64,000 nt of DNA from Neptunomonas antarctica (GTDB lineage Bacteria; Pseudomonadota; Gammaproteobacteria; Pseudomonadales; Balneatricaceae). The DNA lies in NCBI RefSeq assembly GCF_001305295.1, contig NZ_LJSI01000054.1, positions 145,665 through 209,664 of the forward strand, read 5' to 3'. The notes under the pieces are model-generated. The model did no database searches and was not told the DNA's origin. It worked only from the letters and a program-made list of their open reading frames with translations. Position 1 is the stretch's first letter, and each line of letters begins with the position of its first letter. Below are positions 46,961 to 56,844 of this stretch, piece by piece. The translations under genes were made by a program, and so were the position numbers.

Positions 46961-47190
46961 ACAATGATTCCTATAAAAACCCGAATACAGGTAAATGCCC
47001 TGCCCGTAATTCTTTATGTGACGTTAGATAAAACCTGCAACATAGCGCCACTCAACCCGGCAGCTAATAAACAACCTACTAATCAGTTTAGCAGATGTCT
47101 GGCAATTGCTCGCCAACCAGCTTATCTAAAATACGCTCACGGCCTAAACGGTTTTTTACAACCACCCGGCCGGGCCTGCCCGAATCTCAA

Positions 47191-47655
47191 CTACACTTTA
47201 AGCGCCGTTTCAGATTTAATCTCACGTAAGGAAAAGTTTGAATGCACCTGAGAAATACCCTCTAACGGAAACACCTTTTCATTCAGAAACTGGTCATACG
47301 CTTTAATATCAGACAGCACCACCCGCAGCATAAAATCGGCATTTCCGGTGACAGCATAGCATTGCAGCACTTCTTCGCAGCCTTTCATTGCCTCCTCAAA
47401 CGCTTTTGTATGATCAACAGAATGACGTAACAACGACACCATCACCAAAACACATAATCCTTGCTGTACCGCATCAGCATCGATCAGTGCTGCATATTTT
47501 CGTATCACATGTTTATCTTCCAGTGCTTTTACGCGACGCCAACAGGCTGCTGCCGATAAGCCAACCTCACCCGCCAATTGTTGATTACTGATTCGCCCAT
47601 CTTGTTGAAGAATACGCAAAATATGCCGATCAAATGAATCCATAAAAAAGCCCAT
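47191..47655 (-). CDS. Lrp/AsnC family transcriptional regulator
   Basis: A protein of 150-154 residues with an AsnC-type helix-turn-helix (DRHILRILQQDGRISNQQLA, then LSAAACWRRVKALE) and a RAM ligand domain. It is divergent from the indolepyruvate oxidoreductase-aminotransferase operon, so regulation of aromatic amino-acid breakdown by an amino acid or oxoacid ligand is a reasonable inference. Two starts are possible, ATG 47655 and ATG 47643 (MDSFDRH). Confidence 0.9.
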   Translation of the reverse strand: MGFFMDSFDRHILRILQQDGRISNQQLAGEVGLSAAACWRRVKALEDKHVIRKYAALIDADAVQQGLCVLVMVSLLRHSVDHTKAFEEAMKGCEEVLQCYAVTGNADFMLRVVLSDIKAYDQFLNEKVFPLEGISQVHSNFSLREIKSETALKV

Positions 47656-47814
47656 AATTAAAATTTCAAAAAATAAGAAATATATTTTTATTTAATAACA
47701 CAAAAAAGAAAGAATATTCCATTTCAAAGCATTTTAGAACATTAAATAGAAAGCACCTTTCTTCGCCAAACACCTACACTGATCAAATAACAAACAATAA
47801 AAGTAGCCGACTTT

Positions 47815-50800
47815 ATGACAACTTCAGAATTTCAGCCAGTGACTCCAGCTCTGGACTCCGCGACTCAAGACACTGCTACCCAAAACACAGCTACCCCAGA
47901 CATTTCAGCGCCACTCGATAATTACGCACTCAATGACCGTTACACCCGTACCGAAGGACGCGTTTTCCTTACGGGCACACAAGCGCTGGTACGGATTCCG
48001 TTAGTACAGGCTCAGCTAGACAAAAAGAACGGTTTGAATACCGGCGGCTTTATTAGCGGTTATCGCGGCTCACCTCTGGGAGGCTATGATCAGGCGCTGT
48101 GGAGCGCTAAAGCATTATTAGAGCAACACAATGTTGAGTTTATTCCCGCTATCAATGAAGACCTGGCGGCCACAATGGTGCTCGGATCCCAACAGGTAGA
48201 GACTGACCCTGATAAAACCGTTGATGGTGTATTTTCCATTTGGTATGGCAAAGGCCCGGGGGTCGATCGTGCCGGCGATGCGCTCAAACATGGGAATACC
48301 TATGGCAGCTCGCCAACCGGTGGCGTGTTAGTCGTTGCGGGAGATGACCACGGTTGTGTTTCATCTTCGATGCCGCATCAGTCCGACGTTGCCTTTATGG
48401 CTTGGTTCATGCCCATCATTAATCCGGCAAGCATTGCAGAATATGAAGAATTTGGCTTGTGGGGGTACGCCCTGTCGCGTTTTTCCGGTATGTGGGTCGG
48501 TTTTAAAGCGATATCTGAAACCGTCGAAAGTGCCTGCAGTGTGGAACTCAAACCCTTACCCGAATTTAAGATCCCAGACGATTTTATCGCCCCCGCTGAA
48601 GGCCTGCATTATCGCTGGCCAGACCTTCCCGGCCCGCAGCTTGAGACACGTATTGAGCATAAACTGGCCGCCGTTCAGGCATTTGCCAGAGCCAACCCAA
48701 TCGATAAGAAGGTCATTACTTCTCCTAACCCAAAGCTGGGTATTGTCAGTACCGGCAAGGCGCATTTGGATTTAATGGAAGCGCTCGAATTGCTTGGACT
48801 GCCTGAGCAAACACTACAAGACATCGGTATTGAAATTTTTAAAGTCGGTATGGTCTGGCCACTGGAAAAAAACGGCATTCTTGATTTTGTGCATGGTAAG
48901 CAGGAAATTCTGGTTATCGAAGAGAAGCGCGGCATCATTGAAAGCCAGATAAAAGAAGCGATGTCGGAACCCGACCGCCCCGGCGAAGTACTGATCACCG
49001 GTAAGCAAGATGAAAACGGACAACCGCTGATCCCTTACGTAGGCGAGCTTAGTCCCTCTTTGCTGGCCTCTTTTATCGCGGCGCGGTTGCAACGGCTCCT
49101 CAATCTAAGCTTTACCGATGAGCTGCAGCAAATTAAAGAATCCGGGGTTGCGGTTAAAGACCCCGGCGGCGTGCGACGTATGCCCTATTTTTGTTCAGGC
49201 TGCCCACACAATCGCTCTACTAAAGTACCTGAAGGCAGCAAAGCACTCGCCGGCATCGGCTGCCACTTTATGGCATCGTGGATGGGGCGCAATACTGAAT
49301 CACTAATCCAGATGGGTGGCGAAGGCGTTAACTGGGCCAGCAAGTCGCGCTTTACCGGCAACGGGCATATTTTCCAGAATCTGGGAGAAGGCACCTACTT
49401 TCACTCAGGCTCGATGGCCATCCGCCAATCCATTGCGGCGGGCGCCAATATTACCTATAAAATTCTCTTTAACGATGCCGTTGCTATGACTGGAGGGCAA
49501 CCGGTAGACGGAAAAATCAGCGTCCCCGTTGTTGCGCAGCAAGTGCATTCCGAAGGCGCTAAACGCGTTGTCGTGCTAAGCGATGAACCCGAAAAATATC
49601 ACGGCCATGAAAGTGAATTTCCAAAAGGTACGAACTTCTACCACCGCGACGAACTCGATTCAGTCCAACGTGAGTTACGCGAGATAAAAGGTGTTACCGT
49701 CCTCATCTACGATCAGACCTGTGCGGCAGAAAAGCGTCGCCTGCGTAAACGCGGCCAATTTCCTGATCCGGCTAAGCGAGTAATGATCAACCATCATGTT
49801 TGCGAAAGTTGTGGTGATTGCTCCGCACAGTCGAATTGCTTGTCTATTGTGCCACGCACCACCGAGATGGGCGTTAAACGCCAGATTGATCAATCTTCCT
49901 GCAACAAGGATTTCAGCTGTGTGAATGGCTTCTGCCCGAGCTTTGTCACCATTGAAGGCGGACAACTGCGCAAACCAACAGGTATTAGTGCAGATGCCGT
50001 CACTGAGCAATTAGCCAAGATAGCAACACCGTTAATACTACCGCTAAGCGGAACCTATGATTTGCTGGTCAGCGGTGTCGGTGGTACCGGTGTGGTGACT
50101 GTTGGCGCACTGATCACCATGGCCGCACATCTTGAAGGCAAAGGTTCCAGCGTACTCGATTTTATGGGATTTGCTCAAAAAGGCGGAGCAGTCCTCAGCT
50201 ATGTACGCTTAGCGCCGTCACCCGACAACATTCATCAGGTACGTACCGATCATGGCCGTGCTAACGCCCTCATCGCTTGTGATATGGTGGTCGCCTCCTC
50301 TGCTAAAGCGCTCGATGTGCTACGTCATAATCACACCAAAGCCGTTGTTAACCTTGCCGAAATGGCGACCGCTGACCACGTGCTTTATCGGGATGCCGAT
50401 ATCGAAAGCAGCAAACGCGTGAACCTATTAGCCGAAGCGGTGGGTGATAGCCAGTTTTCGACACTGGATGCTAATACCCTGGCACTGCACTTGTTGGGCG
50501 ACACGGTATTCTCTAATGTAATGATGCTTGGCTACGCGTGGCAGAAAGGACTGATTCCCCTTTCCGGCACAGCGCTGATACGTGCCATCGAACTCAATGC
50601 GGTTGCGGTCGAGAAAAATAAAACAGCGTTTAGCTGGGGGCGCTTAGCCGCTACGATGCCTGACTATGTTAAGCAAGCCGCGAACCAGCAACCCGACAAA
50701 GCCGCTGAAACACTCGATCAAAAGATTCAGCGTCTGGCTGGCACACTGGTACGTTACCAAAACCAGAAGCTCGCCGACCAATACCTGCAACAGGTAAACA

Positions 50801-51372
50801 GCATTCGGCAGCTCGAACAGCAAATCAGACAGCCAGGAGAAAATAATAAGGAACAGCTGACAGAGATTGTCGCCACACAGCTTTATCGACTAATGGCAAC
50901 CAAAGACGAGTATGAAGTGGCACGTTTATACACCGATACCGACTTCCTGAAAGAGGTAGCAGATACCTTTGAAGGCGACTATAAAGTCCATTTTAACTTC
51001 GCACCGCCGATTTTAGGCGGGAAAGCTGTCAATGGGCGACCTGTTAAGCGACAATTTGGCCCATGGATGTTGAAATCCTTGCGAATGCTCGCCAAAATAC
51101 GCGGTATACGTCATACAATGCTGGATCCTTTCCGTTTTTCTGCTGATCGAAAGTTGGATAGACAACTGCTAACCAGTTACAAAAACCTCATAGCCACGTT
51201 ACAAAGCAACACAACACAACACAACTATGATCTGGCGCTGCAGCTTGCCAACCTTCCAAAAGAGATTCGTGGCTACGGCCCGGTTCGGGAAACAGCAGCA
51301 GAGAAAGCTGAAAAGCAGCACTCTGCATTAATGGCACAGTACCAACACGCCACTGAAGGCGCAGGAGAATAG
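47815..51372 (+). CDS. Indolepyruvate:ferredoxin oxidoreductase, single-chain fused type
   Basis: An 1185-residue multidomain enzyme. Order: pyrimidine-binding domain (TGTQALVRIPLVQAQ, then GFISGYRGSPLGGYD), TPP domain beginning at C460-S-G-C463-PHN, 4Fe-4S region with C663-x2-C666-x2-C669 and later CNKDFSC, the gamma-type catalytic domain (VSGVGGTGVVTVGALI) and a C-terminal DUF6537 domain. It oxidatively decarboxylates aryl-2-oxoacids to acyl-CoA, passing electrons to ferredoxin. It lies two bases before the aromatic aminotransferase. The upstream region with the divergent Lrp gene is AT-rich and holds GAATATTC. Confidence 0.92.
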   Translation: MTTSEFQPVTPALDSATQDTATQNTATPDISAPLDNYALNDRYTRTEGRVFLTGTQALVRIPLVQAQLDKKNGLNTGGFISGYRGSPLGGYDQALWSAKALLEQHNVEFIPAINEDLAATMVLGSQQVETDPDKTVDGVFSIWYGKGPGVDRAGDALKHGNTYGSSPTGGVLVVAGDDHGCVSSSMPHQSDVAFMAWFMPIINPASIAEYEEFGLWGYALSRFSGMWVGFKAISETVESACSVELKPLPEFKIPDDFIAPAEGLHYRWPDLPGPQLETRIEHKLAAVQAFARANPIDKKVITSPNPKLGIVSTGKAHLDLMEALELLGLPEQTLQDIGIEIFKVGMVWPLEKNGILDFVHGKQEILVIEEKRGIIESQIKEAMSEPDRPGEVLITGKQDENGQPLIPYVGELSPSLLASFIAARLQRLLNLSFTDELQQIKESGVAVKDPGGVRRMPYFCSGCPHNRSTKVPEGSKALAGIGCHFMASWMGRNTESLIQMGGEGVNWASKSRFTGNGHIFQNLGEGTYFHSGSMAIRQSIAAGANITYKILFNDAVAMTGGQPVDGKISVPVVAQQVHSEGAKRVVVLSDEPEKYHGHESEFPKGTNFYHRDELDSVQRELREIKGVTVLIYDQTCAAEKRRLRKRGQFPDPAKRVMINHHVCESCGDCSAQSNCLSIVPRTTEMGVKRQIDQSSCNKDFSCVNGFCPSFVTIEGGQLRKPTGISADAVTEQLAKIATPLILPLSGTYDLLVSGVGGTGVVTVGALITMAAHLEGKGSSVLDFMGFAQKGGAVLSYVRLAPSPDNIHQVRTDHGRANALIACDMVVASSAKALDVLRHNHTKAVVNLAEMATADHVLYRDADIESSKRVNLLAEAVGDSQFSTLDANTLALHLLGDTVFSNVMMLGYAWQKGLIPLSGTALIRAIELNAVAVEKNKTAFSWGRLAATMPDYVKQAANQQPDKAAETLDQKIQRLAGTLVRYQNQKLADQYLQQVNSIRQLEQQIRQPGENNKEQLTEIVATQLYRLMATKDEYEVARLYTDTDFLKEVADTFEGDYKVHFNFAPPILGGKAVNGRPVKRQFGPWMLKSLRMLAKIRGIRHTMLDPFRFSADRKLDRQLLTSYKNLIATLQSNTTQHNYDLALQLANLPKEIRGYGPVRETAAEKAEKQHSALMAQYQHATEGAGE

Positions 51373-51374
51373 CC

Positions 51375-52571
51375 ATGTTTGAACATCTGCACGCGCTACC
51401 CGCAGACCCAATTCTAAATCTGATGGTCCAGTACCGTCAGGATAACAACCCACTGAAAGTTGACTTAGGTGTGGGCGTCTATAAAGACGAGCAAGGTCAT
51501 ACAGCGATTATGCAAGCGGTTACCGCCGCTGAAACGCACCTGCTGGCCACAGAAACGACCAAAACCTATATTGGCCCTGCCGGTGCAGAAGGCTTTAATT
51601 ACCATATCAGCCGCTTATTGCTGGGCAATGAGCATAGCGCGCTTAAAGACAAACGTATCACGGTTGCGCAAACTCCGGGCGGCTGTGGCGCATTGCGCAT
51701 GGCGGCAGAATTTTTAGCAAAGTGTGCCCCGGATACCACCGTGTGGGTAAGCGATCCAACCTGGGCTAACCATATTCCGCTACTCAAAGGCGCCCGCCTT
51801 AACGTAACTGAGTACCCATACTACGACGGTGCAACCAAAGCGATTCGCTTTGATGCGATGTGCAGCACACTGGAATCCGCTAACGCAGGCGATGTCGTGC
51901 TGCTACACGGCTGCTGCCATAACCCTTGCGGCGCGGATCTCTCGACAGATCAATGGGATATCATTGCCGAACTGCTGGTACGTAAGGGCTTGATTCCGTT
52001 TGTCGATATCGCTTATCAAGGCCTAGGCGACGGGCTGGATGAAGACGCTTACGGTGTTCGCCTATTGGCAGATAAAGCACCTGAAATGCTGATTGCCAGT
52101 TCATGCTCTAAAAACTTTGGCCTGTATCGTGAGCGTACCGGCTCGGTGATGATCATTGCGCCGAATCAGCAACAGGCGGCCGTAACCGCCAGCAACCTGT
52201 TCAGCATTATCCGTAGTCACTATTCGATGCCACCCGCACATGGGGCCGCTATTGTTGAGACTATTCTAAGCAATACAGAACTGACGAAAAGCTGGGGTGA
52301 TGAACTAGCCGTAATGCGTAACCGTATTCTGCAACTTCGTCATCAGCTGGCGAACGACATTGCCGCAACCGGTTGCACGCAAGACTTCAGCTTTATACCG
52401 CAGCAAAAAGGGATGTTCTCGTTCCTGGGGATTAATAAAGATCAGGTGGGCCGCCTGCGCGATGAGTATTCCATTTACATGGTCGACTCAAGCCGCATCA
52501 ATATTGCCGGGCTATCCTCTCATAACCTCAACTATGTCGCGCAGTCATTGAGCAATGTACTGAAAGGCTAA
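51375..52571 (+). CDS. tyrB: Aromatic amino-acid aminotransferase (TyrB-like)
   Basis: A 398-residue class I aminotransferase of the aspartate/aromatic subgroup. PLP Lys246 lies in SSCSKNFGLYRERTG, and LHGCCHNPCGADL and the PTWANH segment match TyrB/AspC. Two bases after the oxidoreductase gene, it should deaminate Trp, Phe or Tyr to the oxoacids that the oxidoreductase uses. TyrB and AspC cannot be separated firmly by sequence alone; the neighbour favours aromatic substrates. Confidence 0.88.
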   Translation: MFEHLHALPADPILNLMVQYRQDNNPLKVDLGVGVYKDEQGHTAIMQAVTAAETHLLATETTKTYIGPAGAEGFNYHISRLLLGNEHSALKDKRITVAQTPGGCGALRMAAEFLAKCAPDTTVWVSDPTWANHIPLLKGARLNVTEYPYYDGATKAIRFDAMCSTLESANAGDVVLLHGCCHNPCGADLSTDQWDIIAELLVRKGLIPFVDIAYQGLGDGLDEDAYGVRLLADKAPEMLIASSCSKNFGLYRERTGSVMIIAPNQQQAAVTASNLFSIIRSHYSMPPAHGAAIVETILSNTELTKSWGDELAVMRNRILQLRHQLANDIAATGCTQDFSFIPQQKGMFSFLGINKDQVGRLRDEYSIYMVDSSRINIAGLSSHNLNYVAQSLSNVLKG

Positions 52572-52855
52572 AGACTATTCTGACAAAATAGCGCAGGTAA
52601 GCTGTTCATAAAAAGCATCAGGCGTAACCACAAGCATCGTTTACCGTCTCGGGTATTCGATGCTGATGATTTTGAGAGGGATTATTGAATAGCTCGAAAA
52701 TGTGGGCAATGATAGCAGCTGAGCAGCTAGTGGAAGTATCGCTACATACGTCATGAATTCTAATTTCTAGAGATAATACCACTTCACCAGCCAATCATAA
52801 TTTCCTATAAACTATGAAATAATATAAAACATCTCTTAAAATAATTGCACTGATA
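52572..52855. other. Convergent intergenic region
   Basis: About 284 bases between two converging genes. An inverted repeat AGCATCG/CGATGCT with an 18-base spacer lies near 52635-52666. No T run follows, so it is only a possible terminator. No gene is seen. Confidence 0.35.
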
Positions 52856-55800
52856 TCATACAACCCTGCTTAATAAAGCCTCAAACTCTTCAATTTTCAC
52901 TGGATGACCAAACAAATACCCTTGATAGTTTATGCAGCCTTTATTAAAAAGAAGCCTTTGCTGCTCTTCCGTTTCCACTCCTTCGGCAATGATGTTTAAG
53001 TTGAGACTTTTTGCCATAGCAATGATGGTACGTACGATTATCCGATCATTTTCATCAATGGCAATATCGCGCACGAAAGAAATATCAATCTTCAACTGAC
53101 TTAACGGCAGGCGTTTTAAGTATTGTAAAGATGAATAGCCCGTGCCGAAGTCATCGAGTGAAAAGCGAATACCGATTGCTTGCAATGCATTCATTTTTTC
53201 AATCGTTGTGTCGATGTTGTTAAGCAGCATACTTTCAGTGAGCTCTAGCTTAAGCAGGCCTGGATTAATTTCGTATCCTTGTATACACGCGCTTACTTGT
53301 GATACGAAGTCATGCTGATTGAATTGTTTAGCACTAACATTGACAGATAGCGTCAGGCGGCGAAATTGTACACTTTTCTGCCACGCTTTAATCTGAGCGC
53401 AAGCCGTTTCCAGCACCCATCGCCCGATAGGAATAATAAGATTCGTTTCTTCTGCTAAATCAATAAACTCAGCGGGAGAGATTAATCCCTTTTCTGGATG
53501 GTTCCAACGGATGAGTGCTTCAGCACCTAATGGATTACTCAAACGATCGACCTGTATCTGATAATACAAAGCGAATTGCTGGTCATCAATTGCTTTACGA
53601 AGTGCGTGCTCCATTTCGGCACGAGCCGCTATACTGGCTTGCATCTGTGGATCAAAGAAACGGAGAGTATTACGACCTGCATTCTTGGCTTGATACATAG
53701 CAATATCAGCCTGTGTCAGCAACGCTTCATGACTATGATCATCTTGATCGCAAAAAATAACGATACCTATGCTACAACTATTAAAATAGGTTTGCTCCCC
53801 GAGCTGATAAGACGGGCTTAATGTGGTCAGAATTTTATTACCGATCATTTCCGTTTGCGTTGCTGCTTCATGGCGTTGTTCATTAAGGCCTTCTAACATC
53901 ACTACAAATTCATCTCCGCCCAATCGAGCGACGGTGTCATTTTTTCTTACACACAGCAATAACCGTTCAGCTACTTGTTTTAATAGCAGATCGCCTACAT
54001 CATGCCCCAGCGTGTCATTGACCGTTTTAAAATGATCCAGGTCGATAAACAATAAAGCACCTTTCTTCGCGCTACGGCGACTGGAAACCAGCGCATGCTT
54101 GAGTCTATCCAATAATAAACGCCGATTGGGTAGCTGAGTCAGCGGATCGTAAAATGCTAATGCCTCGATTTCATCAGCCGCCGCCTTTCTCAAGGTAATA
54201 TCGACCAGTGTAAAAACATAATTAGTAACCGTTTTATCAGGCGCTTTTACCGCCGTAATAGTGAGATACTCAGGATAAATCTCACCGTTCTTGCGGCGGC
54301 TCCATATCTCGCCTCGCCAGCCTCCCGTCGCGTTAACTTTGCGCCAAAGAGACTCGTAATAAGCCGTGTCGTGACGACCAGAAGCCAGTAATTTCCCAGG
54401 ATTTTGGCCCACGGCCTCTTCCGCGGCATAGCCTGTAATCATGGTGAAAGCACTATTCACTCGCAGCACATCACCACTAGCATCAGTCACCAGCATGCCT
54501 TCCTGTGATTCAAAGGCCGTTGCAGCGATTCGAAGCTGCTGTGCAGCGTTTATCCGTTCAGTGATGTCAGTGTGCGTACCCACCATACACAGGGGTTGAC
54601 CATCTGCATCACGAGAGAAGACCATACCCCGGGCTAATATCCATTTGTAACTAGCGTCTTTACAGAGGAAGCGAAATTTAACGGAATAAACCGGCATACT
54701 ACCCTGGAGGTAACCCTGCACTATTTTTAACACGCGTTTACGATCATCAGCGTGCAAGTGGTTTTCAAGAACATCGAAATCATCTTGCAGTTCATCGTCC
54801 GCGTAACCGATCATCTCTTTCCAACGCTTTGAGTATTTAACTTCGCGTGTTGCAACATTCAAATCCCACACGCCGTCACCGAATTCTTCCAATGCACGTC
54901 GCCAGAACGCTTGCGCCGCACGTAACGCCTTTTCTGCCTGATGACGATCCGCTATATTTTGTTCGATATCATCCGCCATGCTATTAAATACTTGTGCAAC
55001 ATGCGTGATTTCGTCATTACCCCCGCGGTTTGTTGAAGCACGGCGGCTATGATCATGGCTATAGCGTTTCATGGCATCGCTTAATAGTTTAATACGTTGC
55101 GTGATACTAGCGCCTGGGACTGTTCCTATCATTATTCCCGCGAGGACCGTAAGAAAAATAATCATGCCCCCCAGTGCATACAACAACCAGCGGGTGGGTG
55201 CCATCATTTCATCAACAGGCACCATACGAAAGTATTTCCAGCCCAGTGGGCTTAACGTTACACCGATGGCCACGTATTGAATGCCATTGACACTAATCTC
55301 GTGGCTTACTGCACGGGGAGCATCTGTTAGCTGGGAGGTCATTAAAGTCGCTAGCTGTGGCTCTGCACTTAAGTCCGGCTGAAAAACCTTTGCTGAAGAT
55401 TCAAGCTGTTTTTGCCACGGGCCGGCCAACACGTAGTTTCCATTATCGTCCAACAAAAAGTGCTGCGTGCCTGGGTGGGCCCCCTCACTGGACATCATGG
55501 CTTCCAGAACCCGGGCTAAGGGCATATCATCGCCCAGCGCGCCAATCCATTGCCCTTCAAGGTAGAGTGGATACAGCCCACTGATCACCCAAATTTTAAG
55601 CACCGGATCAAAAAGAGGCGGGGTAAAACGGAATTTCCGGCTGGGGTTGAGTTGAGGCGATGTGTAGGTAACCCAGGGGCTTTGTGTGTAGCCGTTGTCG
55701 ACGTTCTGGTCGAAAGCAAATTCAGGCACGCTTCTATCGAATATAATTGCGCTACGATTCGTTGATAAATACCAGACATTTTCCCGCAACTGGCTGGCCG

Positions 55801-56224
55801 CACCAAATATATCGATGATACGTTTAATCCGCAAATGCTGAACCTTTTGTTTATCGCTTTCCTGAGGATTAGGCGGAAGAAATATGCCTGCTTCGCTATA
55901 CCCATCATATCCGGATTTACGGTTACGCCAGACGCCGTCTGGGTTTTGTTCCATGATCTGATAAAATGACTTAATCTCATCTGGATGAATGGGGCCACCC
56001 AGTGCTTTTTCCAAAAGATGTGCCAATGAAGTCAGCTTTGGCTCGCTTTGAGAGAAAAAATGCGACGCAGAAGCTGCAAATACGCGGGTCGACTGTTCAA
56101 GAATAGCGGATTCATTCTCCAGAGTGCTACGCTGGGCATAATTATAACTCACGACCGCTCCTGGTATTGCTGCGAGCAGAAGAATGATAGTGACAATTAA
56201 TACCATTTTATTACATATATACAT
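52856..56224 (-). CDS. Membrane GGDEF-EAL sensor with PDC-type periplasmic domain and two PAS domains
   Basis: An 1122-residue protein: TM1 (about 8-28), large periplasmic dCache/PDC-like sensor (to about 345), TM2, HAMP, two PAS domains (about 435-690), GGDEF domain with GGDEF at 769-773 and an RKND inhibitory site before it, and an EAL domain with EAL at 902-904 and DDFGTGYSSL. Both catalytic sets look intact, so it may be bifunctional or switch output. Ligand unknown. A 33-bp palindrome lies about 230 bases upstream. Confidence 0.93.
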   Translation of the reverse strand: MYICNKMVLIVTIILLLAAIPGAVVSYNYAQRSTLENESAILEQSTRVFAASASHFFSQSEPKLTSLAHLLEKALGGPIHPDEIKSFYQIMEQNPDGVWRNRKSGYDGYSEAGIFLPPNPQESDKQKVQHLRIKRIIDIFGAASQLRENVWYLSTNRSAIIFDRSVPEFAFDQNVDNGYTQSPWVTYTSPQLNPSRKFRFTPPLFDPVLKIWVISGLYPLYLEGQWIGALGDDMPLARVLEAMMSSEGAHPGTQHFLLDDNGNYVLAGPWQKQLESSAKVFQPDLSAEPQLATLMTSQLTDAPRAVSHEISVNGIQYVAIGVTLSPLGWKYFRMVPVDEMMAPTRWLLYALGGMIIFLTVLAGIMIGTVPGASITQRIKLLSDAMKRYSHDHSRRASTNRGGNDEITHVAQVFNSMADDIEQNIADRHQAEKALRAAQAFWRRALEEFGDGVWDLNVATREVKYSKRWKEMIGYADDELQDDFDVLENHLHADDRKRVLKIVQGYLQGSMPVYSVKFRFLCKDASYKWILARGMVFSRDADGQPLCMVGTHTDITERINAAQQLRIAATAFESQEGMLVTDASGDVLRVNSAFTMITGYAAEEAVGQNPGKLLASGRHDTAYYESLWRKVNATGGWRGEIWSRRKNGEIYPEYLTITAVKAPDKTVTNYVFTLVDITLRKAAADEIEALAFYDPLTQLPNRRLLLDRLKHALVSSRRSAKKGALLFIDLDHFKTVNDTLGHDVGDLLLKQVAERLLLCVRKNDTVARLGGDEFVVMLEGLNEQRHEAATQTEMIGNKILTTLSPSYQLGEQTYFNSCSIGIVIFCDQDDHSHEALLTQADIAMYQAKNAGRNTLRFFDPQMQASIAARAEMEHALRKAIDDQQFALYYQIQVDRLSNPLGAEALIRWNHPEKGLISPAEFIDLAEETNLIIPIGRWVLETACAQIKAWQKSVQFRRLTLSVNVSAKQFNQHDFVSQVSACIQGYEINPGLLKLELTESMLLNNIDTTIEKMNALQAIGIRFSLDDFGTGYSSLQYLKRLPLSQLKIDISFVRDIAIDENDRIIVRTIIAMAKSLNLNIIAEGVETEEQQRLLFNKGCINYQGYLFGHPVKIEEFEALLSRVV

Positions 56225-56844
56225 CGATACTTAATCACTATTTATAGTTGGATTTTAGCAATAATATGATCGTGGAAATTCGATCTCTTAACTGATATCG
56301 ATAGTGGCTCGAAAACAAAACGCTGCCAGATAACACTCCCTGTTTGCTCAAGGTCACAACTGCCACAACGGCGTCTTGTTTTTTGAGTCTGGGCCTCGCT
56401 TATCGCCCCGATGCTGGCCACTCAATAAACATCGTCCAGCTAAACTGAATAAGTATATGACATATGTGACACATATGTCATATACACTAACAAGGATATG
56501 TATCTTATCTATAGGTCAATTGAATAAAGTAAGACTAAATTCGGAAGCGTAGATATGTTGACTGGAATGAGCTTGAAGGCTGTTTGTGCAGATTATTCAT
56601 TGTCTGAACTGCTCAATAAAGAATACACAACGATCAGGTATCGACGAATGAGCGCTCGGAGCATGAAGATATACCGGATGAAATAGAAGCCAGAATAAAC
56701 CGCAAACCCGAACAAATAGTTATTCTGATCGCGGTGACATCGGAAAATTAGTAGAAATACAGAGCGATACCTGTTTTCACATAGCCCTGAGTCGAAGCAA
56801 CATGACTGCAAAGTCTGGTACTTTCAAATCACTCTTCAATTTAT
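56225..56844. other. Intergenic region with a 33-bp palindrome
   Basis: These 620 bases lie between two minus-strand sensor genes. Besides the palindrome, two short plus-strand open frames follow each other in different phases: 56555-56686 (43 codons, MLTGMSLKAVCADYSLSELL) and about 56620-56750 (contains IPDEIEARINRKPEQIVI). They read like protein but are too short to name, so a decayed gene is possible. Confidence 0.4.
56453..56485. repeat. 33-bp perfect palindrome
   Basis: Two 16-base arms, GTATATGACATATGTG and its exact reverse complement, flank one A. Each arm contains CATATG. It is a strong candidate binding site for a dimeric regulator, or a DNA cruciform or RNA hairpin. There is no T run. 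Confidence 0.85.

Noticed and set aside
46964..47251. 95-codon frame on the plus strand between the transglycosylase and Lrp genes
   Set aside because: It overlaps the Lrp 3' end in antisense and has no motif or ribosome site.
47845..47925. Short TAT-Q/N repeats at the N-terminus of the indolepyruvate oxidoreductase
   Set aside because: Only two or three loose copies in a low-complexity leader. Not a convincing repeat system.
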